Origin: UBA6770 sp965661115
GTDB taxonomy: Bacteria > Bacteroidota > Bacteroidia > Flavobacteriales_G > Salibacteraceae
NCBI GenBank assembly: GCA_965661115.1
Contig: CBFICO010000036.1
Coordinates: 1 to 20,746, forward strand
Direction of reading: 5' to 3'
DNA: 20,746 nt
The position numbers and the translations under genes are program-made. Below the pieces are notes generated by a model. It was given only the letters and a program-made list of their open reading frames with translations, searched no databases and was not told where the DNA came from. Positions 8,279 to 17,015 of this stretch are shown piece after piece (the first letter of the stretch is position 1; each line of letters starts with the position of its first letter).

Positions 8279-8941
8279 TTATCGCAAGTCTATTTCTTCA
8301 ACTCCCGCTGGAGTTTTAAACTCGAATTTCGAATCTGGGAAATCTTTATTTCCAACAAAATCTTTAATGGTATAAGTAAAGATATTTCCGTCTTTAGATT
8401 TTATTTCAATGCTTTGAATTTGCATTTTGTTTTTGTCCACATTTAAAATCACCGTATGAAAAGGTTTTTCACCCGGCTTTAGTGGGTACATTCTGATAAC
8501 GTTAACCGCAACACCACCAATCGACTTGTCTTCATCTTTTACATACTTAAATCCTTTTTCGTACATCGTAAAAATGGTTTTTGGATTTAGCATAGATTCT
8601 TCGTGGTCTTCATCCACTTCAGAAATTTGAACTTCTTGAGCATCTTTTAAGTAAGTCCACACTAAAGTACCGTTGCTTATTACTTGCTGCTCGCCAATAT
8701 CTACAATGTATTTATCGCCTTTAAGTGTAATGTTTCCAGATTGTGTTTCGTTTAACCCTTCGGATTCGTTTTTTAAATTAAAATCGAACTTAGCAGAGAT
8801 GGTAGAGTAAGATTTGGTTTTAGCAGAAAGCTGATCCAACATTTTTTTTGCTTCAGGGTCTTTCGGAACTTGATCTTGATTTTGAGCCTGGGCAAAAAAT
8901 CCAAGTGCAATTGCGATTACTGATAGTGTTAAGTTCTTCAT
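8279..8941 (-). CDS. LolA-like outer-membrane lipoprotein carrier
   Basis: Predicted periplasmic chaperone that takes lipoproteins from the inner to the outer membrane. The 220-residue protein starts with a signal peptide, MKNLTLSVIAIALGFFAQAQ. The mature part fits the LolA fold: a Y-x-x-I-S-x-x-F-x-F stretch near residue 45 (SYSTISAKFDFNLKN), SGNITLKGDKYIVD (about 68-81), VISNGTLVWTYLKDAQEVQI (about 87-106), and a C-terminal IQSIEIKSKDGNIFTYTI before the final strands. It begins 11 bases after the ftsK stop on the same strand, an arrangement familiar in Bacteroidota, so it is very likely co-transcribed with ftsK. Sequence conservation in this family is low, so the call rests on fold-like pattern plus context. 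Confidence 0.8.
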   Translation of the reverse strand: MKNLTLSVIAIALGFFAQAQNQDQVPKDPEAKKMLDQLSAKTKSYSTISAKFDFNLKNESEGLNETQSGNITLKGDKYIVDIGEQQVISNGTLVWTYLKDAQEVQISEVDEDHEESMLNPKTIFTMYEKGFKYVKDEDKSIGGVAVNVIRMYPLKPGEKPFHTVILNVDKNKMQIQSIEIKSKDGNIFTYTIKDFVGNKDFPDSKFEFKTPAGVEEIDLR

Positions 8942-8952
8942 TTTAAAGGGTT

Positions 8953-11526
8953 TTATAATTCTTCATTTCCGCTGTTCAATAACTGTTCCAAAGACATTTC
9001 ATCGGGTATAAGTACCTCTCTTGCTTTTGAGCCTTTGAAAGGGCCAATTATACCTGCAGACTCTAACTGGTCTATGATTCGTCCCGCTCTGTTGTAACCC
9101 AATTTTAACTTACGTTGCAACAACGAAGCAGATCCCTGCTGGTGCATTACGATTACACGTGCGGCATCTTCAAAGAGCGCATCTCTGTCTTCATCGTCCA
9201 AAGTTCCTTGACTACTTTCTGTATCGCCAACATACTCAGGTAACATGAATGCATCGGGGTAGCCTTGTTGGTTTCCGATAAAGTCAGTTATTTCTTCTAC
9301 TTCGGGTGTATCCACAAATGCACATTGAATACGAATTAGATCGTTACCGTTACTAAATAGCATATCACCACGTCCAATTAATTGATCTGCCCCTCCCGCG
9401 TCCAAAATGGTTCTAGAATCGATTTTAGCCGTAACTCTAAAAGCAATTCTACTTGGGAAGTTTGCCTTAATAGTTCCCGTAATAATATTTACAGAAGGTC
9501 TTTGTGTGGCAATTATCAAATGAATACCAATTGCCCGAGCTAGCTGGGCCAATCGAGCAATAGGAGTTTCAACTTCTTTTCCTGCGGTCATGATGAGGTC
9601 GGCGAATTCATCAACCACCACTACTATATAAGGTAAAAATCGGTGTCCGTTTTCAGGGTTGAGTTTACGCTCTTTAAACTTCTTGTTATACTCTTTTAGG
9701 TTTCTACATTGAGCATCTTTCAGCATTTCGTATCGGTTATCCATTTCGATACAAAGACTATTTAGTGTTGCTACAACCTTTGACGTATCTGTGATGATTG
9801 CTTCTTCTTCTCCTGGCAGTTTAGCTAAGAAATGGCGTTCTATTTTGTTGAATAAAGTAAGTTCAACCTTTTTGGGGTCAACCAAAACAAACTTAACCTG
9901 TGAAGGATGTTTTTTGTACAGAATTGAAACCAGTATGGCGTTTAATCCAACCGATTTACCTTGACCTGTAGCACCCGCCATAAGTAGGTGAGGCATTTTG
10001 GTTAGGTCGGTTACAAAGGTTTCGTTGCTAATGGTTTTACCTAAGGCAAGCGGCAATTCCATTTTAGAATTTTGGAATTTATCGCTAGCAATTACCGCTT
10101 TCATCGATACCACTCCAGGGTTTTGATTTGGTACTTCTATACCAATTGTTCCTCTACCCGGAATAGGCGCAATAATTCTAATACCCAAAGCAGCTAAACT
10201 TAGTGCGATATCATCCTCTAGGTTTTTGATTTTAGAAATACGTACACCCGGAGCTGGAACAATTTCATACAGCGTAACCGTTGGTCCAATTGTGGCGCTA
10301 ATTTTATCAATCTCAATTTTGTAATTACTGAGCGTATTTACAATGTTGTTTTTGTTAGCTTCCAGCTCATCACGATTTACTTCAATCTCGCCATCTCCAT
10401 GATTTTCTAACATTCCAAGACCAGGAAACTCATATTTTGATAGGTCTAAAGTAGGGTCGTACTCACCGTATTCCTTTACTAGCTTGTTTACATCTTTATC
10501 CGAAAGCACTTCTTCGTTACTTTCCGCAACGGCTACTTCCATACCCAAATCATCAGCTACCCCGCTAGTATCCTCTTCAGATGCAGCTGTTTCTTCTTTT
10601 TTGGGAAGGGTAACTTCTAATTCGTCAATTTTCTCTGGAGATGCATTAGCGTATTCTTCTTTAGAAGTATCATTACCCTCTGACTCTAGCTGAATTTCCG
10701 TTGCTTTTTCTAACTCCTCTGAGTCAGATTCGGATTGATCTTCATTGTAAAACAACGTGTTTGCAGGTTTCTCCTCCAATTCCTTTTCTAGGTTTTCTGG
10801 GTTTATATTTTCAAATGAGCCAGTTGACAAATCAACACTTTCAGCTTCGTCACCCTCTTCATGAGTTTCTTCTTTTGGATTGGGAAGAATCATTAAGAGG
10901 AGTTTTTTAGCCTTAGCCCATGTTGCTTTAATTGAGAAGTTAAATGAAACGATAAAATATATTATCAGAGAAAAGAAGAGTAGTAGAGCTGTACCCGCCG
11001 AGCCCAAAACACTTTGCAACCATTCGTTAACATGAAACCCCGTTGCTCCACCTGCAAATAGATAATCTGTATCTACAGCATAGGCGAGAGTAGCACTAAT
11101 CCAAATGGTAATGAAAAGGGCGTTCTTAATGGTTCTCGCTAATGGTAAAAGACTGATATTGAGCCAAATCTTAACTCCTAACAAAAAGAAAATGATCACA
11201 ATAAGAAATGATGCTAGTCCAAATGTTTCGTTGATAAATAGTTGAGATGCAATAGCGCCAAATTTTCCAAGCCAATTACTGACTTGAACCTCTGGGTCGA
11301 GCAATAAGTTTGACCATGAACCAAACAGCAGATCTTGGTCTTGTTTCCAAGTAAACAGAAAAGAAATAAACGCAATAAGCAGATAAAAGGACGATAGAAT
11401 AAGAACTAATCCCGAAATGGTTTTGAACTTCTCATTCTGCGCACCCTTTATGATTTTTGGAAGAGGGTTTATTCGTTTGAAAAATCCTTCCTTTTGCTTT
11501 TTAGTTTCTTTTGAGTTTTTGGCCAT
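8953..11526 (-). CDS. ftsK: DNA translocase FtsK
   Basis: Septum-anchored ATPase that pumps chromosome termini apart and activates dimer resolution at division. The 857-residue protein has four predicted membrane segments (about 37-60, 102-123, 132-150, 176-197), an acidic Glu/Ser-rich linker (about 215-375), an alpha/beta motor with Walker A GATGQGKS (about 517-524) and Walker B VVVVDEFADL (about 630-640), and the downstream QLARAIGIHLIIATQRPS. The C-terminal winged-helix gamma domain (about 785-850, SASLLQRKLKLGYNRAGRII) reads DNA orientation sequences. ATG at 11526 is the natural start. A -7 promoter box lies 22 bases upstream. The LolA-like gene follows in the same transcript. Confidence 0.97.
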   Translation of the reverse strand: MAKNSKETKKQKEGFFKRINPLPKIIKGAQNEKFKTISGLVLILSSFYLLIAFISFLFTWKQDQDLLFGSWSNLLLDPEVQVSNWLGKFGAIASQLFINETFGLASFLIVIIFFLLGVKIWLNISLLPLARTIKNALFITIWISATLAYAVDTDYLFAGGATGFHVNEWLQSVLGSAGTALLLFFSLIIYFIVSFNFSIKATWAKAKKLLLMILPNPKEETHEEGDEAESVDLSTGSFENINPENLEKELEEKPANTLFYNEDQSESDSEELEKATEIQLESEGNDTSKEEYANASPEKIDELEVTLPKKEETAASEEDTSGVADDLGMEVAVAESNEEVLSDKDVNKLVKEYGEYDPTLDLSKYEFPGLGMLENHGDGEIEVNRDELEANKNNIVNTLSNYKIEIDKISATIGPTVTLYEIVPAPGVRISKIKNLEDDIALSLAALGIRIIAPIPGRGTIGIEVPNQNPGVVSMKAVIASDKFQNSKMELPLALGKTISNETFVTDLTKMPHLLMAGATGQGKSVGLNAILVSILYKKHPSQVKFVLVDPKKVELTLFNKIERHFLAKLPGEEEAIITDTSKVVATLNSLCIEMDNRYEMLKDAQCRNLKEYNKKFKERKLNPENGHRFLPYIVVVVDEFADLIMTAGKEVETPIARLAQLARAIGIHLIIATQRPSVNIITGTIKANFPSRIAFRVTAKIDSRTILDAGGADQLIGRGDMLFSNGNDLIRIQCAFVDTPEVEEITDFIGNQQGYPDAFMLPEYVGDTESSQGTLDDEDRDALFEDAARVIVMHQQGSASLLQRKLKLGYNRAGRIIDQLESAGIIGPFKGSKAREVLIPDEMSLEQLLNSGNEEL

Positions 11527-11548
11527 TAATGCGCTCTACGTAAGTTAT

Positions 11549-11556
11549 CAAAAGTA
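11549..11556 (-). promoter_or_regulatory. Bacteroidota -7 promoter box of ftsK
   Basis: On the minus strand this reads TACTTTTG, an exact TAnnTTTG match. It ends 22 bases before the ftsK ATG, predicting a leader of under 20 nt. It lies in the 104-base gap after the preceding lipoprotein gene. No clear -33 TTTG is seen. Confidence 0.55.
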
Positions 11557-11630
11557 ACAAATCACCACTCTGAAGCCCTGAAATACAGACCTATTCAAGT
11601 ACGATTTATAAACATGAAAAAGTGTAAAAA

Positions 11631-12356
11631 CTAGTAATCGAAACTTACGAAAGCTTCTTCAATTTTTCGGATGAACGTATTGTTGGAAACGATAGTGTAA
11701 TCGAGTGGAACTTTAAATTGCTCCATACTTATTGAGTCTTTAGTTACGGCTGAGGCTTTAAAATCTAAAACAAGTCCTTCTTGTTGAACTTTGTATTCCA
11801 TTAATACTCCGTCAATTGTAGGAAAAGGCGAACACCAAGTAAAATCTTCAATGTCTATTTCTTTTGTATGCCAAATTAGGTAATCTGAAACTACGTTGTT
11901 GTAAAAAACAACTCGGGTAGCTTCACAGTTATATCCCGCAATTTTCTTGTTCGTGTCTAGTTTTTCAAGTCGATAGCTAGGGAAATTATGAAAGAAATGC
12001 TTTAATCCTTTTGGAGTGAATCTAGACACATACTTAGAGCTAATTACTTTCATGTAATGATCTACCGTTTTGTCTTTGTTGTGGGACACAAATCCGGCAG
12101 AAAACAAACCCATTCCTCCAACAGATTCCGTTTTGTATTGGTCGCCTCTAAAGATCAAGGTCATCTGATTTGGAAGTAAGTTCAATCCAATATCATTTGA
12201 ATCTAGGTAAGGATAACTAACGTTGTAAGTAATTGTGCCTTGATTAATTCTGTTACCAGTAACTCTTTCTTTAAAGTCTGAACAACTGGCCACTATTAAG
12301 CTAATTGCAATAACTAGAACAGACTTAGAAGCGTTATTTATGGGGGAGTTCGGCAC
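11631..12356 (-). CDS. Predicted lipoprotein, DUF4412/GLPGLI-like
   Basis: Function unknown. The best start is the GTG at 12354-12356, giving a lipoprotein signal with a lipobox before Cys25 (VIAISLIVASC); the open frame has no ATG before residue 80 or so. The mature part (about 215 residues) begins with a beta-strand pattern, GTITYNVSYPYL, and contains LLPNQMTLIFRGDQYKTES, KIAGYNCEATRVVFY (about 145-160), and FPTIDGVLMEYKV. The order 'short strand - M-x-x-x-F-x-x-x - x-I-x-G-Y-x-C - hxEY' is like Bacteroidota DUF4412/GLPGLI envelope proteins, though I could not confirm this by alignment. It is divergent from argS; the 156 bases between the start codons hold both promoters. It lies upstream of ftsK on the same strand, but ftsK has its own -7 box. 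Confidence 0.7.
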   Translation of the reverse strand: MPNSPINNASKSVLVIAISLIVASCSDFKERVTGNRINQGTITYNVSYPYLDSNDIGLNLLPNQMTLIFRGDQYKTESVGGMGLFSAGFVSHNKDKTVDHYMKVISSKYVSRFTPKGLKHFFHNFPSYRLEKLDTNKKIAGYNCEATRVVFYNNVVSDYLIWHTKEIDIEDFTWCSPFPTIDGVLMEYKVQQEGLVLDFKASAVTKDSISMEQFKVPLDYTIVSNNTFIRKIEEAFVSFDY

Positions 12357-12486
12357 TAGAAAATTTAGACCCGTAAAACTAAAGTTTAATAGCCAATTGA
12401 ACTTAAGATTTATTGACAATTTTTGCTTTACTCCGTGAGTTTTAAACGAAAGGTAAAAGCTCTTGCTTGGTTGTTAAACACATGGT

Positions 12487-12494
12487 TAAATTTG
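12487..12494 (+). promoter_or_regulatory. -7 promoter box of argS
   Basis: TAAATTTG fits TAnnTTTG and ends 18 bases before the argS ATG at 12513. TTG triplets at 12463-12465 and 12467-12469 lie 21 and 17 bases upstream, within range for a -33 element. Its position supports 12513, not any earlier codon, as the argS start. Confidence 0.5.
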
Positions 12495-12512
12495 CAGCCT
12501 CAAAAAACAGAT

Positions 12513-14279
12513 ATGATTGGCGGAATAGAAAACAAGATTTGTGAGGTGTTTCAGCATGAATATGGAGTGCTTCCCGAGCTTAAAAACATTCAGATTCAGC
12601 AGACTAGAAAAGAATTTGAAGGTGATTTTACTTTGGTTGTTTTTCCGCTGGTGAGGTTGGCAAAGAAAAAGCCAGAAGAAGTTGGTCAGCGATTAGGTGA
12701 GCTTTTAGTTGAACAGGTTACGGATATTGAAAAATTCAATGTAGTTAAAGGCTTCTTAAATATTTCTTTGTCAGTGGCCTATTGGTTGAAATGGATTAGT
12801 GAATTATCTGCAATTGAAAATCGATTGGATAAAACAGCGAACAATGAGCTCATGGTGGAATATTCTTCACCAAATACCAATAAACCGCTGCATTTGGGGC
12901 ATATCCGAAATAATTTATTGGGTTATTCTGTCAGTGAGATTCTTAAAGCAGCAGGTAACACGGTACATAAAACTCAAATTATAAACGATAGAGGGATTCA
13001 CATTTGTAAATCCATGCTGGCTTGGCAAAAGTTTGGCAATGAAGAAACCCCGCAAAGCTCGGGCCTTAAGGGAGATAAATTAGTTGGAAAATATTATGTG
13101 GCTTTTGATAAGGCATTCAAAGACGAAATAAAAGAGCTTGTTGATTCGGGAATGCCTGAAGACGAGGCAAAAACTAAAGCACCTATTCTGATTGAAGCTC
13201 AAGAAATGCTGAAGAAATGGGAGGCTGGTGATGCTGAAGTAGTTGAGCTTTGGAAAAAAATGAACGCATGGGTTTATGAAGGATTTGACGATACCTACAA
13301 GCGACTTGGAGTTGATTTCGACAAACTTTATTACGAATCGAACACCTATCTTTTTGGAAAAGAGATAGTAGAAAAAAATATTGAAAACGGTATTTTTTAC
13401 CGTAAAGAAGATGGTTCTGTTTGGTGTGATTTAACGGAAGAGGGTTTAGATCATAAATTGGTTATAAGAGCAGACGGAACTTCGGTTTACATGACGCAAG
13501 ACATTGGCACTGCCTTGTTGCGATTAAATGATTACCCAAATATTAGTCAGCTAATTTATACTGTTGGTAACGAACAGGATTATCACTTTAAAGTCTTGTT
13601 TAAGATATTAGAGAAGTTAGGGCATGATTGGGCATCTAATTGCTATCACCTTTCGTATGGGATGGTAGATTTACCCTCTGGAAAAATGAAATCTCGTGAA
13701 GGTACGGTAGTAGATGCAGATGATTTGATGGAAGAAATGTTCCAAAAAGCCAAAGAAACTACGGAAGAATTAGGCAAACTTGAAGATTTATCGGAACCAG
13801 AAAAAGAAGCACTATACGAGGTGATTGGTATGGCTGCCTTGAAGTACTACATGCTGAAAGTTGACCCTAAAAAAAGTATGTTGTTTGATCCAAAAGAGTC
13901 CATCGACTTTAACGGAAATACAGGCCCATTTATTCAATACACACACGCCAGAATACATGCAATTTTGCGCAGAGCAGCGGAAGTAGAAAACGTTGAATTC
14001 GGAAACATAGAGCTTGATGAAAAAGAAAAAACAGTATTGCGTTTAATTCAAAAGCTTCCCGAAATAATTACTGATGCTGCCAGTAATTATAGTCCTGCAG
14101 TGGTTTGTAATTATACCTACGAAGTAGTAAAAGCATACAACTCCTTTTATCAATCTATGCCAATTTTTTCAGAAGAAAAAGGAGCTCAATCGTTTAGAGT
14201 TAAACTAACACGCGAAACGGGAGATGTAATTGCTTTTTGTTTACGCCTTTTAGGTGTGCGGGCTCCAAGCCGAATGTAA
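12513..14279 (+). CDS. argS: Arginyl-tRNA synthetase
   Basis: Class I aminoacyl-tRNA synthetase charging tRNA-Arg. With ATG at 12513 the protein is 588 residues, normal for Bacteroidota; the frame stays open to about 12423, but that extension would include the promoter and has no family match. The N-terminal Arg_S domain covers about 1-85 (FEGDFTLVVFPLVRLAKKKP). The HIGH-type motif is in YSSPNTNKPLHLGHIRNNLL (about 119-138). The KMSKS-type loop is GKMKSREGTVVDADDL (about 389-404). The C-terminal DALR anticodon-binding domain starts near 470 (GPFIQYTHARIHAILRRA) and ends LLGVRAPSRM. The stop lies one base from the stop of the convergent receiver gene, so the two transcripts probably overlap at their 3' ends. 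Confidence 0.97.
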   Translation: MIGGIENKICEVFQHEYGVLPELKNIQIQQTRKEFEGDFTLVVFPLVRLAKKKPEEVGQRLGELLVEQVTDIEKFNVVKGFLNISLSVAYWLKWISELSAIENRLDKTANNELMVEYSSPNTNKPLHLGHIRNNLLGYSVSEILKAAGNTVHKTQIINDRGIHICKSMLAWQKFGNEETPQSSGLKGDKLVGKYYVAFDKAFKDEIKELVDSGMPEDEAKTKAPILIEAQEMLKKWEAGDAEVVELWKKMNAWVYEGFDDTYKRLGVDFDKLYYESNTYLFGKEIVEKNIENGIFYRKEDGSVWCDLTEEGLDHKLVIRADGTSVYMTQDIGTALLRLNDYPNISQLIYTVGNEQDYHFKVLFKILEKLGHDWASNCYHLSYGMVDLPSGKMKSREGTVVDADDLMEEMFQKAKETTEELGKLEDLSEPEKEALYEVIGMAALKYYMLKVDPKKSMLFDPKESIDFNGNTGPFIQYTHARIHAILRRAAEVENVEFGNIELDEKEKTVLRLIQKLPEIITDAASNYSPAVVCNYTYEVVKAYNSFYQSMPIFSEEKGAQSFRVKLTRETGDVIAFCLRLLGVRAPSRM

Positions 14280-14280
14280 A

Positions 14281-14676
14281 TTAGTCTTTAAGAGGTAGTT
14301 GTAAAATAGACTGTAAACGGTCTGCGGTAATTGGTTTTTCTATAAAATCTTCAACGCAACCATAGTGCTTGGCTTGTTCAATTTCGTTGCTTTTTAGCGT
14401 TGAACTAACTACATAGATTTTTAGATTTTTATGCGTACGGTTTTGTTCGTACCAATCTAAAAACTCAAAACCAGTCATTACTGGCATTCTCAAATCAAGA
14501 AACAAAAAAATGGCCGTTTCTTCAGGTGTAGCCTTCAGGTAGTCTTTAATTTCTTTTCCGTTGGTAAACGTTTCAATTTCAATACCTTCAAAATTGTTTA
14601 GGTTCTTGGTCATTATCAGATTACTAATAAACTAGTCGTCCACCATAAGCACTCTAACCTGCTCGTTCCTCACCAT
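14281..14676 (-). pseudogene. Receiver-domain response regulator split by amber codon
   Basis: A stand-alone CheY-like receiver. Read from the ATG at 14676, the frame gives VRVLMVDD, then TAG at 14634-14632, then FISNLIMTKNLNNFEG and the rest of the domain to a stop at 14281. The reading frame does not change across the stop. The piece before it supplies the acidic pair of the phosphorylation site (VDD, residues 13-14). The piece after it supplies the phospho-acceptor Asp in FLFLDLRMPVMTGFEFL (about residue 61), the switch Ser/Thr in VVSST, and the conserved Lys in EKPI. Full length would be 131 codons, correct for a lone receiver. Translation restarting at the ATG at 14613 would give a 110-residue protein lacking strand 1 and the acidic pocket, so it could not be phosphorylated normally. 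Most likely a recent nonsense mutation. Confidence 0.85.
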
Positions 14677-14721
14677 AACCTTTCAAGTTGTTTCTTAGGC
14701 TACAAAATCTCTATAAAATAC

Positions 14722-14729
14722 TACTTTTG
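14722..14729 (+). promoter_or_regulatory. Bacteroidota -7 promoter box of ffh
   Basis: TACTTTTG matches the TAnnTTTG consensus exactly and lies 47 bases before the ffh ATG, predicting a leader of about 40 nt. It sits in the divergent gap between the receiver gene and ffh and probably drives the ffh-folD-lipoprotein operon. Confidence 0.55.
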
Positions 14730-14776
14730 AGAACCCTAAAAATCGCATTAAAATTAAGTAAAAAATTAGTAGAAAC

Positions 14777-16123
14777 ATGTTCGAAAATCTGTCGGAACGG
14801 TTAGAGCGATCTTTTAAAATACTTAAAGGTCAAGGACAAATAACTGAAATAAACGTAGCAGAGTCTCTAAAAGATGTGCGAAGAGCTCTTTTAGATGCCG
14901 ACGTTAACTACAAAGTTGCCAAAACTTTTACCGAAGAAGTAAAACAAAAGGCATTGGGTCAAAACGTCCTGAACGCGGTTTCTCCAGGGCAGTTAATGGT
15001 TAAGATTACCCAAGAAGAATTAGCCAAACTAATGGGCTCAGAAGAAGTTGAACTCAATTTGAGCAATGCCTTTACCGTAATTTTAATGTCAGGCTTACAA
15101 GGTTCGGGTAAAACCACCCATACCGGAAAACTGGCTCAATTCTTAAAAACCAAAAAGAAAAAGAAGCCACTTTTGGTAGCTTGTGATGTTTATCGTCCTG
15201 CTGCTGTTGACCAGTTGCATGTGGTAGGTGAGCAGGTTGGTGCAGAAGTTTATTCCGATAAAGAGAATAAAAACCCAGTTGATTTAGCTCAAAAGGGACT
15301 TGCACACGCAAAAGCCAATGGTTTTAATGTGGTTATTGTCGATACTGCAGGTCGTTTGGCTGTTGACGAACAAATGATGCGTGAAATTGAAGACATAAAA
15401 CGCGCAATTAATCCAGCAGAAACTCTGTTTGTTGTAGATGCCATGACAGGGCAAGATGCTGTTAATACTGCTAAAGAATTTAACGAGCGATTAGATTTTG
15501 ACGGTGTAATTCTTACCAAACTTGATGGTGATACGCGTGGTGGAGCTGCATTATCAATCCGAAGAGTGGTTGATAAGCCCATAAAATTTGTGGGTATGGG
15601 AGAAAAAATGGATGCATTGGATGTATTCTATCCCAAACGAATGGCCGACAGAATTTTGGGTATGGGCGATATTGTGTCGCTAGTAGAAAAAGCCCAAGAG
15701 CAGTTCGACGAAGAAGAAGCTAGAAAGCTGCACAAAAAGATAGCTAAAGATCAATTCAACTTTAACGACTTTCTAAAGCAAATCCAGCAAGTAAAGAAGA
15801 TGGGTAACCTCAAAGACTTAGCTGGTATGATTCCCGGTATGGGTAAAGCACTTAAAGGAGTAGATATTGACGATAACGCGTTTACACCAATTGAAGCTAT
15901 GATTTACAGTATGACCAACGAAGAGCGCGAGAATCCTTCAATTATTAATGGTAGCAGAAGAAAGCGTATTGCCAAAGGAAGCGGCGTAGAAGTGCAAGAA
16001 GTAAATAAGCTTATTAAACAGTTTTCGGAAACCAGAAAGGTGATGAAGCTGATGGGAAATAAGAACAACATGTCTCGTATGATGGCAGGTTTAAAAGGAG
16101 GAATGCCGGGTAGAGGAATGTAG
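14777..16123 (+). CDS. ffh: Signal recognition particle protein Ffh
   Basis: GTPase that with 4.5S/6S RNA binds signal sequences on ribosomes and delivers them to FtsY at the membrane. The 448-residue protein has the N domain (about 1-88), the G domain with P-loop SGLQGSGKTTHTGKLAQFL (about 105-123), DVYRPAAVDQL (about 137-147), DTAGRLAVDEQMM (about 189-201), TKLDGDTRGGAALS (about 247-260) and FVGMGEKMDAL, and the Met-rich M domain (about 325-440) with MIPGMGKALKG and a Gly/Met-rich tail, GGMPGRGM. The GKTTHTGKL form differs slightly from the GKTTTTAKL of many bacteria, but the nucleotide-binding residues are kept. folD follows after 17 bases. Confidence 0.97.
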   Translation: MFENLSERLERSFKILKGQGQITEINVAESLKDVRRALLDADVNYKVAKTFTEEVKQKALGQNVLNAVSPGQLMVKITQEELAKLMGSEEVELNLSNAFTVILMSGLQGSGKTTHTGKLAQFLKTKKKKKPLLVACDVYRPAAVDQLHVVGEQVGAEVYSDKENKNPVDLAQKGLAHAKANGFNVVIVDTAGRLAVDEQMMREIEDIKRAINPAETLFVVDAMTGQDAVNTAKEFNERLDFDGVILTKLDGDTRGGAALSIRRVVDKPIKFVGMGEKMDALDVFYPKRMADRILGMGDIVSLVEKAQEQFDEEEARKLHKKIAKDQFNFNDFLKQIQQVKKMGNLKDLAGMIPGMGKALKGVDIDDNAFTPIEAMIYSMTNEERENPSIINGSRRKRIAKGSGVEVQEVNKLIKQFSETRKVMKLMGNKNNMSRMMAGLKGGMPGRGM

Positions 16124-16140
16124 AATAAATAATTAGCATT

Positions 16141-17013
16141 ATGGTATTATTAGACGGAAAAGCAACATCAGCGGCAATTAAAGAAGAAATTGCTGAAGAA
16201 GTAGAAAACCTAAAAAAAGCAGGTAAAAAAGTGCCGCACTTAGCAGCGGTATTGGTTGGTGATGATGGTGCAAGTCAGACCTACGTTAATGCCAAAGTTA
16301 AAGCTTGCGAAAAGGTGGGTTTTGAAAGTACGCTTATTCGCATGCCAGCCGAAACTTCTGAAGAAGAATTGATGAAAACCATTGACGATTTGAATACCAA
16401 CTCAGATATTGATGGTTTTATAGTGCAATTGCCATTACCAAAGCACATTGATGAGGATAAGGTAACGCTGCGTGTGGCTCCAGAAAAAGATGTTGATGGT
16501 TTTCACCCAGAAAATGTAGGAAGAATGTCTTTAGGATTACCTACGTTTTTACCAGCCACTCCAAACGGAGTTATGGAAATGTTGGGCAGGTACAATATTG
16601 AAACTTCTGGAAAGCACTGTGTGGTAATTGGTAGAAGCAATATTGTTGGTACTCCTATGTCTATTTTAATGTCGAGGAATACACAACCAGGTAACGCCAC
16701 AGTTACGCTCACCCACAGTAGAACCAAAAACTTAAAAGAAGTTTGTCTATCAGCCGATATTATAATTGTGGCTTTAGGAAAACCTAATTTCTTGACAGGC
16801 GATATGGTTAAAGATGGAGTAGTAGTAGTGGATGTAGGTATTCATAGAATTGAAGATGCAAGTAAAAAATCTGGTTTCAGACTAGTGGGTGATGTGCTTT
16901 ATGATGAAGTAGCACCAAAATGTTCAGCAATTTCTCCAGTGCCAGGTGGAGTAGGTCCGATGACTATCGCATCGTTACTACAAAACACACTTAAAGCGGT
17001 AAAAAACAAATAA
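16141..17013 (+). CDS. folD: Methylenetetrahydrofolate dehydrogenase/cyclohydrolase FolD
   Basis: Bifunctional cytosolic enzyme that interconverts 5,10-methylene-THF, methenyl-THF and 10-formyl-THF, feeding purine synthesis and formyl-Met-tRNA. The 290-residue length is usual. The catalytic Tyr48 and Lys52 lie in YVNAKVKACEKVGFES; other signatures are IVQLPLPKHID (about 95-105), KDVDGFHPENVGRM (about 115-128), FLPATPNGVMEML, the NADP-binding GRSNIVGTPMSILM (about 164-177) and PVPGGVGPMTIASLL near the end. It lies 17 bases after ffh, and the next gene starts two bases after its stop, so the three form an operon. Confidence 0.97.
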   Translation: MVLLDGKATSAAIKEEIAEEVENLKKAGKKVPHLAAVLVGDDGASQTYVNAKVKACEKVGFESTLIRMPAETSEEELMKTIDDLNTNSDIDGFIVQLPLPKHIDEDKVTLRVAPEKDVDGFHPENVGRMSLGLPTFLPATPNGVMEMLGRYNIETSGKHCVVIGRSNIVGTPMSILMSRNTQPGNATVTLTHSRTKNLKEVCLSADIIIVALGKPNFLTGDMVKDGVVVVDVGIHRIEDASKKSGFRLVGDVLYDEVAPKCSAISPVPGGVGPMTIASLLQNTLKAVKNK

Positions 17014-17015
17014 AT

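Noticed and set aside
10484..10910. Plus-strand Ser/Thr-rich open frames opposite ftsK
   Set aside because: They mirror the Glu/Asp-rich linker of FtsK on the other strand; the composition is a consequence of that, not a gene.
12423..12512. N-terminal extension of argS by 30 codons
   Set aside because: It would start at TTG, includes the TAAATTTG promoter box, and has no resemblance to the ArgS N-terminus; ATG at 12513 fits the family length.
15072..15582. Minus-strand open frames inside ffh
   Set aside because: They overlap the GTPase domain of ffh and show no recognisable features.
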